This document shows, in pieces, positions 1 to 11,214 of a stretch of DNA of 64,000 nucleotides; positions within the stretch are counted from its first letter, which is position 1, and each line of letters opens with the position of its first letter. The notes under the pieces were generated by a model. That model had not been told where the DNA came from. It saw nothing but the letters and a program-made list of their open reading frames with translations, and made no database searches. A program made the translations under genes and the position numbers. The stretch comes from Glebionis coronaria (lineage: Eukaryota > Streptophyta > Magnoliopsida > Asterales > Asteraceae), in the NCBI GenBank assembly GCA_025667525.1, contig CM046878.1, positions 512,438,274 through 512,502,273 of the forward strand, given 5' to 3'.

Positions 1-1270
1 ACTGATAAAATGGCCAAGCTGAGCTGAGTGGGACGATGCAGGATATCACTCTCCTGCATGTGAGTCACGACACCGGTGCCTCTAGTGCCGTGGTTACGGT
101 ACCTCCGTAACTAGTACATAAACTGGTCGTGCTTGTATATAATGCTCAGGCAATTCATTTAGTTATTAACATGATTACTGATAAATTAAACATATACTGG
201 GGAAAACATTTGGCGGAAGACGGGGAATCCTAATCATGCATAGAAGGGAAGTCCTTACTGAAAGGACGGGAAATCCGTACCTCTAGTCCAGTACCGACTG
301 AAAGGAAGACTGAACGAATACTACTCGGCTTCACGCGTGCTACATAATTAAAAGACGCGAGTAAGTTAACTGGTATCCGTTATCAAATTTTCTGGTCTTA
401 TTGGTTTCTTATATTTATTTCAGATATTCTATACGTATAATTACGGCTAAATCTGACCATTAAAATAATTTATTTTAATGTATTAACGTTATACTAATGG
501 TTACGTACAATGTATATCAGTCGTAAATAATTCTATAATAAGTATTTCGCTAAAATAGAAATTCCTTAATTTATAAGTTCTCACATAGTTTAATTCGTTT
601 TCTAAATATACCCTTTTAATATTTATAAAACTAGTTTGTATTTAATTTACTAAATACATTTTAAAAAATATTTATTTAAAATAAACTTATTTAAAAAAAT
701 ATGATTTAACAGTCCCAAACGCACCCTTATTGCAGAATTAAACCCAAACACACCCTGTTGGTCGTCCGGTTTACTGTGGCTGTACAAACAACAACACCCC
801 CACCACCGAGACCTTGCTGCGGTCTCGGCTGGGTCGAACAGCAGCCCACCGAGAGTCCTTGACTCTCGGTTTTCCTGAAACCAACCTAAACCGACACTCC
901 CTCTTGATTAAAATTTCGTGATTTCAACATATCAATAATTTGTTTAGATTCTAGAATATAATAGGTCGTGACTTATAAAGAATTAGAAAGAAAACTGATT
1001 ACCATTTAAGGACGGAAGACTTAATACACAAACGAATCAAACAAGAAACCCGATTCGTGTTTCCCTCTTCTCTCCTCACAGCCGGCGGCACCTTCTTTTT
1101 TTTTTTTTTTTTTTGTCTCTAGTGTCGGCAGGGAAACAAACCCTACTCTCTTTTCCTTTTTTTTTTTTTGATCTACTGTGTGGAGAAAGTCCCGTGTATA
1201 TTTTTTTTTTCAAATGGGCTTGAGCCCAAAACTTTCTTCCTTTCCTTTTTTTTTTTTTTTTTTACAAACC

Positions 1271-1382
1271 GGATCACGAGTTGCGGCGCAAGACACATGA
1301 GTTGCGGCGCAATTGAAGGGGCTACAGATCATGGTGCTGCGGATCACGAGTTGCGGCGCAAGACACATGAGTTGCGGCGCAA
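1271..1382. repeat. 42-bp duplicated unit inside left LTR
   Basis: Two identical 42-bp units (1271-1312 and 1341-1382) each hold two copies of GAGTTGCGGCGCAA. The same pair lies at 8186-8227 and 8256-8297 in the other LTR. Confidence 0.9.
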
Positions 1383-1653
1383 TATTCCTAATTAAGGGGG
1401 AGCCCAAAGAGTTAGTGGGGGACATTATTGCTGAACGTTTAATATTATCGTTTAATTATTTCCGTAAAATAATTCATCTGTAATATTTTCCGAGACTAAA
1501 TAATTATTATCTGAATAACTGTAATATTTATAATATTTAAATAAACTGGGATTGCGTATTTAATTTCTGCGTTTATATCTCTTGTCTGATAATTAATACT
1601 TAAATAGTCTATTAAAATTAAATTGTGTATTTAATATCCTGATTTTTAAATAC

Positions 1654-1728
1654 GGGTTTTACAATTCTTCCCCTCTAAAAATAATAATTCGTCCCCGAAT
1701 TAAAGATACGACTATACCGGGTTTTACA
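1654..1728 (-). other. Duplicated LTR end with an internal copy of the polypurine tract
   Basis: GGGTTTTACA occurs at 1654-1663 and again at 1719-1728, 65 bp apart. The stretch between repeats the polypurine tract and the TTCG-rich block that also lie just outside the LTR from 1729. The right LTR has the same arrangement (8602-8611 and 8667-8676), so the duplicated internal segment is now a true part of the LTR. LARD-B has only one such end. Confidence 0.8.
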
Positions 1729-1765
1729 ATTCTTCCCCTCTAAAAAGGAGAAATTCGTCCTCGAA
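1729..1765 (-). other. Polypurine tract and conserved TTCGAGGACGAA block of LARD-A
   Basis: Read on the minus strand, this is TTCGAGGACGAA (plus 1754-1765) followed by TTTTTAGAGGGGAAGAAT, directly against the LTR. The purine-rich part is the expected plus-strand primer of an LTR retroelement. The 12-base block recurs at the same place in LARD-B (57590-57601) and gypsy element C (43249-43260). Confidence 0.75.
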
Positions 1766-4700
1766 TTAAGGTAATAAGCTGAGGAAGTTATAAGAACTGC
1801 AAGAACACGTAGACTGAAAGACAATTAAGCTGAAGGATGAATTGTCTTCTAGTTAAGACATAATGCTGCTGATAGATATAAACCTGACATGAATAAAATG
1901 ATCATGTAACGTGACATGGCTGAAGGGAATATGGAACATGACATGACTAAAAGGACTTAACTGGATTTATTGAAGGAAAGGGGATGAGAGGTCCGGATGG
2001 ACTCCTGTTTCGAGTGGCCTCCCGCTCGAAACGATTCCTTCAAAGGTCTAACATAAAAATAACATCATGGTCCTGATGATCCTGTCCTGATGATGCTGAA
2101 TAGTTTCTGGTTCCATATTTAAGATGGATTTGCTAAATCTGATAGACTGAATAACTATAGCATGTATGATACATGCAACGATACGTGTAAAATATTCTGA
2201 AAAGGTAATATTTATATCTCTGAGAAAGCTGCTGAGAATATATATAGGGACGAACTACGTGAACAATTGTGAACCTGCTAAGTGAGCAATTGTGAACGTG
2301 GTTCATAATTATATGAGGAGCGCTGGCATGGAATTAGAATATGATAAGTGAATCATACTGTGAACGTGATACTAGAACATATCATGAACATAGGCTGACT
2401 GAGGAATGAATGCCAAACGTTACGGCCTGAGATGTGAAACGTCTGCCTGGTTATGGAATAGTTGTGCTAAACTTGAGTCTGTTCTCTCAAGCTTTCTGTA
2501 ACCGTATTCGGTAACAACTGAGAAACGTGCATCGTGAAATGGCACACGAACTTGAACGTGAACAACGTTATGAACGCTAACGTGAGCTTAAATTAGGAGA
2601 TAGCATAAAAGATGAACTGAAATAGCATCATACTGCGAATGAGACGTAAACGTGAAAGTGGAAATAAACATGAACTTAAAGTGGATGTAAACATACACTT
2701 GATCGTGAACATGTATTCTGTTTGATATGATGGTCGATGGAATGCCTTGAATTCGTACGATTTATTTCTGAATTTTAAAATTTTCTGCAGATCTGCTACT
2801 ACGTGCTCCTTTCGGATGAAAGGGACGCGCAGGCTGATTACATGGTTGATGATAACTTAGATAGCATCATAATTTCTCTGAGTCTGTGGTAAACTGATTA
2901 CAATCTCCATGGAGTCTTGTCTCTTTTCGGTCTAGAATTTCTACTTGTAGTGATAGCATGTCGGTGTTCTATCTTGAACCTGCAGTAGGTCAGGCATCTA
3001 GATATGAACATAGTTGCATTAATGTGATGATGCGGATTCTATCAGTGTTTTGTCTGGGGTTATGGAACATTCTGGCAGAAATCTGGTTGAATAGTCATGG
3101 AAGAATTTTTAGTGAGAGCTGTCAGCAATTTCTGCGGTAGTAGTCAATTGGGTACTAGAAATTTTTATACTACGCTCACAGGCGTCAGTCGGGACCATCA
3201 GGTGATGGCCTTCACCTTCGCAGGATTTGTCTGGAATTTCTTTCTGTTGAAATAGGGTGGTTCAGATATGCCACCATGTTCATCTGAAACATACATCTAG
3301 AAAGCTTGTGTATATAGTTTTCTCCTATCGGAGAATCTGCGGGGTCGTGAAAAGATGATTCCCATGTCCTTCTCTAGAATTTAGGAGATCAAAATCTTGT
3401 CAACGAATGTACTGCCAAATTTGTCTGAGAATTCAAGGAAAATTTATTCATACATTTTCATACTATAGTTGGAGCATTAGGGAGCTCAGAAGTAAAATTC
3501 AAAAAAAAAATTTTAGAGTGGCTATAATATGTGCAACAACGGTCTGAAAATCATCATGTTCTTCCCTCATCACTGATGGTAGCATGATCTTGAATTTTCC
3601 CGGAAGAATGTTTAAGACACCTCGTAGTAGGTCAATTAAACTTTCTATTCGTGGAATGAATATCGATTTGGAATGGTGATCTGATAAACTTTTCGATGGT
3701 GCGCTAGGGCGAATAAAGCCTAGTTTTGGTAACTCATGCAGCAATTGCTGCAACTCTTTTAATCGTAGCTAGAGCCCTGTAATAAAGAGTTTTGAAAACA
3801 GGTTCTGTTCTTGAGGCAAGCTCGATGTTAAATTATGTCTCGTGGGTAGGCATAAATTTCTGGAACACCTTCTGGAATGACATCTGGAAATTTTAGGATA
3901 ATCTGCTGGTCATGGATTCGAGGAATTTCAGAAGTGGATTTATAACTGATAGCCAAAAGTCTTCGTATCTATGTATTGGTAAGTCACGCGCTTGTAAAGA
4001 AGAAACAGCTTGTACTGATTTTTTTCTGGCAAAATATATAATGAATATATTTGGGATTTAATAAGACGGATCTCGTCGTTAACTGAAGGGAAAACTTTAA
4101 TAAATATGGTGGTACTGTTGAGTCCTTTCTGGGTGAGAGGCAGATAACTTCCTGGTTTGAGATAAAGCTGACATAGGGATACATGAAGTGGACATGGAGA
4201 CTTTTCACTGAATGGGTTCGTCTGTAACCTCACAGAGTGAATACTGCGTGTTTTACCTGAGTAATAATCTAGTGGTGGTGACTGAATTTTAAAGGTCTGA
4301 TTTTATGCGTGGCATAACAGAACGAGTATACCCCTTTCTAAAAGATACCCTGAATCACTGAGGGTCTTGCCTGGAACATACTGGGACTAGGAGCTCGGAC
4401 TCGTACTCTGAGAAGATATTCGTATGACGTGTATCATGACTGGTGCCCTGATATGTGTCCTCCGAAATGATACCTGAGAACTATGTCTTGACTGTTGTCT
4501 GGACATGTGTTTTAATGGGTGAGTCTGAATAAGATTAAGAATTTATGGTAACTGCTAGGGTTGGCGGACCGGTTAGACTACTGACCTCTTGTATTGTTGG
4601 TCATGTCCGTTCCGGAGTTCCGATGGTTACTGACTGATTAATTATAATCACGGTGATTGTCACCACTGCTTTGTCTGTCAACTTATGACGGTCATTATCA

Positions 4701-4892
4701 TGACCGTGATTCGTGTGACTATTCTGCTGAGTGGCCGGCTGGGTTCCGGTTCCCACTCTTCTGAATGAAAGTTGGTTGGGTGAGGTGTGACATCTAACTG
4801 AGAAGGTAACAGCATAAAATCGAATGGTAGCGTCTGATGGTTGAATTTATTCTTGTCAGAAATTTCAAGTTTATAGTTTTCGTCCTCGTTCC

Positions 4893-5125
4893 GCGGCATC
4901 AGCATCTTGAGAAATCTCCAAGGTTCAGCAGCATCAGCATCGGTGTGGTCTTCAGAGTGTTAGCAGCATCAGCATCTGGTAAAATCTTCAACTCACGAGC
5001 AGCATCAGCACCTGGTAGAATATCGACAAGTGGAAACGCCTGGAGTACACGTGAAATATTATACATGGAGTATAACTGAGACACTGTACATGGGGTACAT
5101 ATGGAATACTGTACACGGAGCTGGT
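4893..5125. repeat. Imperfect tandem repeats in LARD-A interior
   Basis: Four units of roughly 35 bp built on GCAGCATCAGCATC lie at 4893-5030. They are followed by three units built on TACATGGAGTACA at 5042-5125. LARD-B carries diverged versions at 59660-59770 and 59820-59960. Confidence 0.65.
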
Positions 5126-5553
5126 GGAAATTTTATGGGGTGATCGATACTGGTGTCGCTTGTCTGATGTTATCAACGGAAAATAATTTGATTTAACTGG
5201 TTAGCAACTGAACTGAAATAGTTACTATGATGGGCTGAAAATTTCTGCATGGACTTAATGCTGGTTGTATAGAGGCTGAAAGTATGATTAAACAGAGTTT
5301 CATCAATGTTCAGTGTGAAGACAGAAGACATGATTGATAAAGACCAGAACATGATTTATCATGAAATAGGATTTTACTATAATCCTTCTGTATCTTAGCA
5401 TGAAACAGTATTACTTGTCTGAAAACATAATCCTCGTAAGGAGACTTGAAACTGAATCATCCTGTAGATGACATCAACGTGAGGGTATGAAAATTTAATT
5501 GCTACAAGGAACACAAAAAAAATCAAATCAACTGAGGTGTAATATCAACTGAT

Positions 5554-6029
5554 GTGGACGGCTATGGTTCAATCCACGTACTTCAAGGAAGGAAACATGA
5601 GACTAAGTATGGGCTATTCTGGTTCGATCCATACCGGTCAAAATTTTCTGAGAACTGTCATGTATGGAAATTTATAATCTGGTATTAAATATGGATGGCT
5701 GAAGTCCAATCCATACTTGTCAAAATTTATAGAATGTCTTGATATGACAAGGGTGAACAACTGTGGATCGGTTCACAAAACATCATTCGACTGAAAAGCA
5801 TGAAATTTGACTTGAGAAATGGTGAACGTTTATGGTTGGTTCACCAAGTGATATTTGACTGAAAACATGAATCTGTCATGAGTAAGGGTAAACGCCTATG
5901 GTCGGTTTACCAATACAAAATCTGAACAGCAAGGGTGAACGCCTATGGGTCGGTTCACCAAAACAAAATTCGAATGAAAAGCACATGCGACTAAATATGG
6001 CCAGTCCTGTACCAACCTTTTACTTAGTC
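5554..6029 (-). other. Array of short hairpins in the LARD-A leader
   Basis: Eight inverted repeats with 5-7 bp perfect stems and 12-29 nt loops lie between the primer-binding site and the rest of the interior. Stem arms: 5554-5558/5573-5577, 5607-5612/5629-5634, 5690-5696/5709-5715, 5753-5758/5771-5776, 5821-5827/5839-5845, 5887-5893/5905-5911, 5934-5940/5953-5959 and 5989-5994/6024-6029. Stem sequences change in a compensated way: GGTGAAC with GTTCACC, GGTAAAC with GTTTACC. In the element transcript this is the 5' leader just downstream of the primer site, where packaging or dimerisation signals lie in other LTR elements. That role is inferred. Confidence 0.7.
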
Positions 6030-6180
6030 AAAAACTTTAAGAAAACGACTGATAATTGAAGAAAAACTGACTGATTAATGCATGAGAAACATGAAAGATA
6101 ACAACGCCAAAATCTGGAAAGTTCCTGGTGACTACCCACTAGTCACAGGTCAAGTTTTAGAGCCTACAGGTCGAACCTTT

Positions 6181-6191
6181 CTCTGATACCA
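6181..6191 (-). other. Primer-binding site of LARD-A
   Basis: On the minus strand this reads TGGTATCAGAG, complementary to the 3' end of plant initiator Met tRNA. It lies 4 nt from the LTR edge at 6196. Confidence 0.85.
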
Positions 6192-6195
6192 TAAT

Positions 6196-8676
6196 TGTAA
6201 CACCCCACTTGGATAAGTGGACCGTTACGTGTATTTATGGCGTGTCATCAAAGCATAAGGTAAATGTCCTAAAACATTAACTGACCATAACGGAAATACC
6301 GGAATCAAACATCGGCAATCCAAACATAAGCCCAAAACATGAAAGAATAAAATACTGAATGGAAGGACTAAACAATGTCCGACTAAGCAGAATAATATAA
6401 GAAATGCATAAAGTAAGAAGTTCGGGTAGCTTCCATCCAAATGCACATGCTCTTAGAATCCTAAAAGCATCCTGATGTACCTGCCGTTAGAACATGAAAG
6501 GAAACTACGGCTGAGCATAACGCTCAGTGAACGGATATAAAGCATGATAAGAATATACTGAAAGACACAAGCGATAGAATACAGAAACTGTAAGACTGAT
6601 ATGAAACATGTGGTAGAACTCTGCATAAAATCTGAGCAATCCGGTTCATATATACTGATACTGAAATATAACTATTAATTCTGAAAACATGCATTTACTG
6701 TATTTTATTTGCCAGAGCTTATATAGGTCACGTGCTGTAACAACCGTGCATGAATAACTGGAGGGGTGACCTCGTCATGCTGTAGAGGGGTGACCTCTAA
6801 ATAACTGTGCTGGGTGGAGGGATCAGCTCCAATGTGAAGGATGTAGAGCACACACCACATTCACCCTGATAACATGAAACACTTATAAGCCTAGGATGCA
6901 TCCATACGCCCCACTAAAAATATACTGATAAAATGGCCAAGCTGAGCTGAGTGGGACGATGCAGGATATCACTCTCCTGCATGTGATTCACGACACCGGT
7001 GCCTCTAGTGCCGTGGTTACGGTACCTCCGTAACTAGTACATAAACTGGTCGTGCTTGTATATAATGCTCAGGCAATTCATTTAGTTATTAACATGATTA
7101 CTGATAAATTAAACATATACTGGGGAAAACATTTGGCGGAAGACGGGGAATCCTAATCATGCATAGAAGGGAAGTCATTACTGAAAGGACGGGAAATCCG
7201 TACCTCTAGTCCAGTACCGACTGAAAGGAAGACTGAACGAATACTACTCGGCTTCACGCGTGCTACATAATTAAAAGACGCGAGTAAGTTAACTGGTATC
7301 CGTTATCAAATTTTCTGGTCTTATTGGTTTCTTATATTTATTTCAGATATTCTATACGTATAATTACGGCTAAATCTGACCATTAAAATAATTTATTTTA
7401 ATGTATTAACGTTATACTAATGGTTACGTACAATGTATATCAGTCGTAAATAATTCTATAATAAGTATTTCGCTAAAATAGAAATTCCTTAATTTATAAG
7501 TTCTCACATAGTTTAATTCGTTTTCTAAATATACCCTTTTAATATTTATAAAACTAGTTTGTATTTAATTTACTAAATACATTTTAAAAAATATTTATTT
7601 AAAATAAACTTATTTAAAAAAATATGATTTAACAGTCCCAAACGCACCCTTATTGCAGAATTAAACCCAAACACACCCTGTTGGTCGTCCGGTTTACTGT
7701 GGCTGTACAAACAACAACACCCCCACCACCGAGACCTTGTTGCGGTCTCGGCTGGGTCGAACAGCAGCCCACCGAGAGTCCTTGACTCTCGGTTTTCCTG
7801 AAACCAACCTAAACCGACACTCCCTCTTGATTAAAATTTCGTGATTTCAACATATCAATAATTTGTTTAGATTCTAGAATATAATAGGTCGTGACTTATA
7901 AAGAATTAGAAAGAAAACTGATTACCATTTAAGGACGGAAGACTTAATACACAAACGAATCAAACAAGAAACCCGATTCGTGTTTCCCTCTTCTCTCCTC
8001 ACAGCCGGCGGCACCTTCTTTTTTTTTTTTTTTGTCTCTAGTGTCGGCAGGGAAACAAACCCTACTCTCTTTTCCTTTTTTTTTTGATCTACTGTGTGGA
8101 GAAAGTCCCGTGTATATTTTTTTTTTCAAATGGGCTTGAGCCCAAAACTTTCTTCCTTTCCTTTTTTTTTTTTTTTTTACAAACCGGATCACGAGTTGCG
8201 GCGCAAGACACATGAGTTGCGGCGCAATTGAAGGGGCTACAGATCATGGTGCTGCGGATCACGAGTTGCGGCGCAAGACACATGAGTTGCGGCGCAACAG
8301 ATGCTGCTGGCAGTTACGAAATTGTGTCTTTATTCCTAATTAAGGGGGAGCCCAAAGAGTTAGTGGGGGACATTATTGCTGAACGTTTAATATTATCGTT
8401 TAATTATTTCCGTAAAATAATTCATCTGTAATATTTTCCGAGACTAAATAATTATTATCTGAATAACTGTAATATTTATAATATTTAAATAAACTGGGAT
8501 TGCGTATTTAATTTCTGCGTTTATATCTCTTGTCTGATAATTAATACTTAAATAGTCTATTAAAATTAAATTGCGTATTTAATATCCTGATTTTTAAATA
8601 CGGGTTTTACAATTCTTCCCCTCTAAAAATAATAATTCGTCCCCGAATTAAAGATACGACTATACCGGGTTTTACA
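6196..8676 (-). repeat. LARD-A right LTR (5' LTR of the element), complete
   Basis: A 2481-bp LTR starting TGTAACACCCC and ending GGGTTTTACA on the plus strand. Its distal 1.75 kb repeats the window start. It includes two GAGGGGTGACCTC motifs (about 6761 and 6784), T-rich tracts and the 42-bp duplicated unit at 8186-8297. Confidence 0.9.
8186..8297. repeat. 42-bp duplicated unit inside right LTR
   Basis: Units at 8186-8227 and 8256-8297, identical to those in the left LTR. The 33 bases after the second unit (8298-8330) are missing from the left LTR. Confidence 0.9.
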
Positions 8677-9289
8677 CTCCATGTGTCTGCCGTCATTCTA
8701 TAATAATGGACGAGTTACTAGTTAGATGATCGATTATCGCTAATATAGTACATGTATGTGGTTTGGCACGGAGCTGTCTATCGGGTGGCGATTCCCCGCA
8801 GGTAACTCACACGACAAATGTAGTTTTACGCCACTAGATAGAACCAAGGAATGGTGCAGTTCGTTGAGGTGTTGATGTACTTGTATAGCTATCTTTGTAG
8901 CCAAGCACTATTGTGTATGTGATGAGATGCTTAATAGTAGGACTTGAATATTACCATATACTCATATGGGTGTTTCCATAATTATATGAGTGAGAGTGAG
9001 TAATGAGAGAAAAATGAAAGTAGAAAATATGATGCTTTTCCTTTTGTTTTCCATCCTATTTATAGGAGTTGGAAAGTTTGTATCTTGCCTTTTGGTGAGT
9101 AGATGCTGAGTCTAGTAGTCTTCAATTTATTCATGTGTTATGCACATCTTATTTTGTGGACATGTACACTTGCACAGATGATTAAGTTCTCCCTTAGATC
9201 AGTTTCTCTACCCTTGAGTAGAGGCATATACATTGTGTTTCTCATGCCTCACTTCGCCGGTCCAGGTTTGCTTTTGTTGTCCTCAGAAA
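8677..9289 (-). mobile_element. Probable truncated LTR fragment between LARD-A and the copia element
   Basis: No gene is visible. On the minus strand a TATA motif (CTATAAATAG, 9056-9065) sits in the GT/AG-rich context typical of the LTR promoters in this window. I see no partner LTR, primer site or coding sequence, so this is a remnant at best; it could also be unclassified intergenic DNA. Confidence 0.35.
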
Positions 9290-9414
9290 TTCGGTTTAGG
9301 ATAAATTGTGACGCCATTAATCTCAATAACCCGATACAATATATAGTTACATAAGAATGTTCTAGACTCGGGCTAAAGCCCATTACACAATAATATCTAT
9401 AATACGGGCTAACA
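9290..9414 (-). repeat. Copia left LTR (3' LTR)
   Basis: Matches 14889-15014 over its whole length with a few substitutions and a 1-base indel. It ends GGGCTAACA, followed by the C-rich complement of the polypurine tract. The outer terminus reads TTCG where the other LTR has TGTA. Confidence 0.9.
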
Positions 9415-9449
9415 CTCCCCCGCAGTTAGAGCGGGAGAACAACCGACAC

Positions 9450-11030
9450 TCAAACTGGTACGAAATTCTTCAAATAAGGCAGTAGGCAATCCTTTTGTAA
9501 AAATATCTGCATACTGATAACGAGAAGGAACATGAAGAACACGAACTTAACAAGAAGTAACCAAGTCTTGAAAAAAATGAATATCAATCTCAATATGTTT
9601 TGTACGCTGATGTTGAACTGGATTACATGATAAATATACTGCACTCACATTATAACAATAAACAAGCGTAGCGGAAGATAGAGGAGTGTGCAACTCGCGT
9701 AATAAATTCCTCAACCAACAAGTTTCAGCAACAGTAATGGAAAAACCACGATAAACTACCTCAACACTAGAACGAGAAAGCTTTTGTTGACGCTTAGAGG
9801 ACCACGATAGTAAGTCACTAAGTTGTTGCCAAGAAACACACAATAACCAGAAGTAGAACGCCTAGTAGTAGGAAAACCAGCCCAATCTGCATCAGAATAA
9901 GCAACCAAGGAAGTAGTAGAAGAGGCAAATAACTGTAGACCATACCCCAATGTACCCTGAACATACCGCAAAATCCGTTTAAGAGCCGAAAAATGAGGCT
10001 CCCGAGGATCATGCATATAAAGACAAACCTGTTGCACTACATATGAAATATCTGGTCGAGTGAACGTAAGATACTGAAGAGAACCTGCAAGACTCCTATA
10101 TAAAGTCGGATCAGCAACTGGATCACCATCCGATCCGAGCTTAGAATCAGTATCAACAGGAGTTCGACTAGGGTTACATTTAACCATGTGCGTTCGCTCA
10201 AGAATCTCAACATCATATTTCTCCTGGGATAAGAATATCCCTGAAGAATCCCGTGTAACTGATATACCCAAAAAATAATTAAGAGCCCCCAAATCGTTCA
10301 TGGAAAACTCTTGGTGTAATGATGCGATGATTCGCTGTAACAACGTCTCAACAGAAGCGGTAAGCACAATATCATCAACATATAACAATAGATAAGGAGT
10401 ATCCACCCCCTGTTTGTAAATAAATAAAGAAGTGTCACAACGACTATGATGAAACCCAACACGATTAATATAAGATGCAAATCTCTGAAACCAAGCTCGA
10501 GGTGCCTGCTTAAGACCATAGAGAGATCGCTGTAATAAACACACATAATCAGGATGCTCAGAATCATGAAACCCGGGAGGCTGATGCATATAAACAGTCT
10601 TAGATAAATCGCCATGTAAAAAAGCATTCTTGACATCAAGCTGATGAATCGGCCAATGTCTAGAAAACGCCAAACTAAGTACTGTCCGAATCGTACCCGG
10701 TTTAACAACCGAGCTAAATGTCTCATCGACATCAACCCCCTCAATCTGTGTGCTACCATTCTCCACGAGACACGCCTTGTAGCGACTAAGTGAGCCATCT
10801 GCCATATACTTGTAACAAAAAAGCCACATACAACGAACAATATTGGTGTCCAATGGTCTCGGTACTAAAGTCCAAGTGTTATTTTTAATAAGCGTGTTAT
10901 ATTCCTCACGCATAGCATTTTTCCAGTTCAGATCACTAAACGCATCATGATACGACGTAGGTAAAGGGGAGATAGTTGACATAAAACTACTCAAGGGTGG
11001 CATAGTGGCAAAAAGATTTGTGGCTATCAC
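9450..11030 (-). pseudogene. Copia reverse transcriptase and RNase H, frameshifted
   Basis: A 424-codon reading frame (11030-9756) holds a nearly complete copia reverse transcriptase. It includes the N-terminal core around WTLVPRP, the region QLDVKNAFLHGDL with its catalytic aspartate, SLYGLKQAPRAW, and the active-site box LLLYVDDIVL. RNase H follows, with YSDADWAG and STSGYC. Near 9790-9830 the frame shifts. The remaining RNase H continues at 9843-9547, with ETCWLRNLLREL and a tyrosine where YCDN normally carries aspartate, and is then cut by a stop. The tail (about 9540-9430) is readable only in yet another frame. The polymerase motifs are intact, but the polyprotein is broken. Confidence 0.93.
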
Positions 11031-11075
11031 TCCAAAGTGTGTGAGGTCTCAAGTTCAATTCCCATTAGGTGCAAA
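10998..11075 (+). mobile_element. tRNA-like (SINE head) segment inside the copia element
   Basis: TGGCATAGTGG at 10998-11008 fits an RNA polymerase III A box. AGTTCAATTCC at 11052-11062 fits a B box, at tRNA-like spacing, on the strand opposite to copia. It falls exactly where the copia reading frame is lost between integrase and reverse transcriptase, so it may be a SINE inserted there. Edges and target duplication are not clear. Confidence 0.45.
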
Positions 11076-11214
11076 GGGGAGGTATATTAGACGATTCGAC
11101 ATGGTGTGGAAGTAGGTGCACTCGATTTGTTTCAAGTGAATCGTTAGTTGGAGTGGTGGGGTCGAGTTGTTGGGCCGAATTGTTAGGAATGATGGTGGGA
11201 GGCGTAGTTGGGCT

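Larger units (their letters stand above)
1..1728 (-). repeat. LARD-A left LTR (3' LTR of the element), partial
   Basis: This stretch matches about 6924-8676 almost base for base. It differs in T-tract lengths and lacks 33 bases present at 8298-8330 of the other LTR. It ends with GGGTTTTACA at 1728 and is followed by the polypurine tract. The ORFs that can be read through its T-rich tracts are not genes. Confidence 0.9.
1729..6195 (-). other. LARD-A internal region, no recognisable coding capacity
   Basis: This is 4.47 kb with no long ORF and no retroviral-type protein motif on either strand. It is colinear in several places with the LARD-B interior, for example 6061-6195 against 61021-61108. 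It carries dispersed short motifs such as GTGAACGTGA and GTCTTGACTG, and imperfect tandem repeats. The longest minus-strand ORF (3940-4233, 97 codons) lies near the position matching a 136-codon ORF in LARD-B (58672-59082), but the reading frame is not conserved, so I do not call a gene. Confidence 0.7.
1..8676 (-). mobile_element. LARD-A, non-autonomous LTR retrotransposon (left end beyond window)
   Basis: Two near-identical long direct repeats (1-1728 and the distal part of 6196-8676) flank a 4.47-kb internal region. The primer-binding site beside the right LTR (6181-6191, minus strand TGGTATCAGAG, initiator Met tRNA type) and the purine-rich tract beside the left LTR (from 1729) fix the orientation as minus. 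No gag, protease, reverse transcriptase or integrase similarity is visible inside, so it fits the large retrotransposon derivative class and would need enzymes in trans. The LTRs differ by only a handful of substitutions plus indels over about 1.7 kb, which suggests a recent insertion. The target duplication cannot be checked because the left end is outside the window; the right flank begins CTCCA. Confidence 0.85.

Noticed and set aside
1168..1425. ORFs on both strands through T-rich tracts and GTTGCGGCGC repeats of the LARD-A LTR
   Set aside because: They are created by homopolymer runs and the 42-bp repeat, and the same region differs by indels in the other LTR.
5554..5959. CRISPR-like array of spaced repeats
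   Set aside because: Plant nuclear DNA, variable spacing, and repeats that are hairpin arms with changing sequence; no cas genes.
9103..9354. 83-codon plus-strand ORF
   Set aside because: Runs into the copia LTR, has no recognisable motif and spans an insertion boundary.
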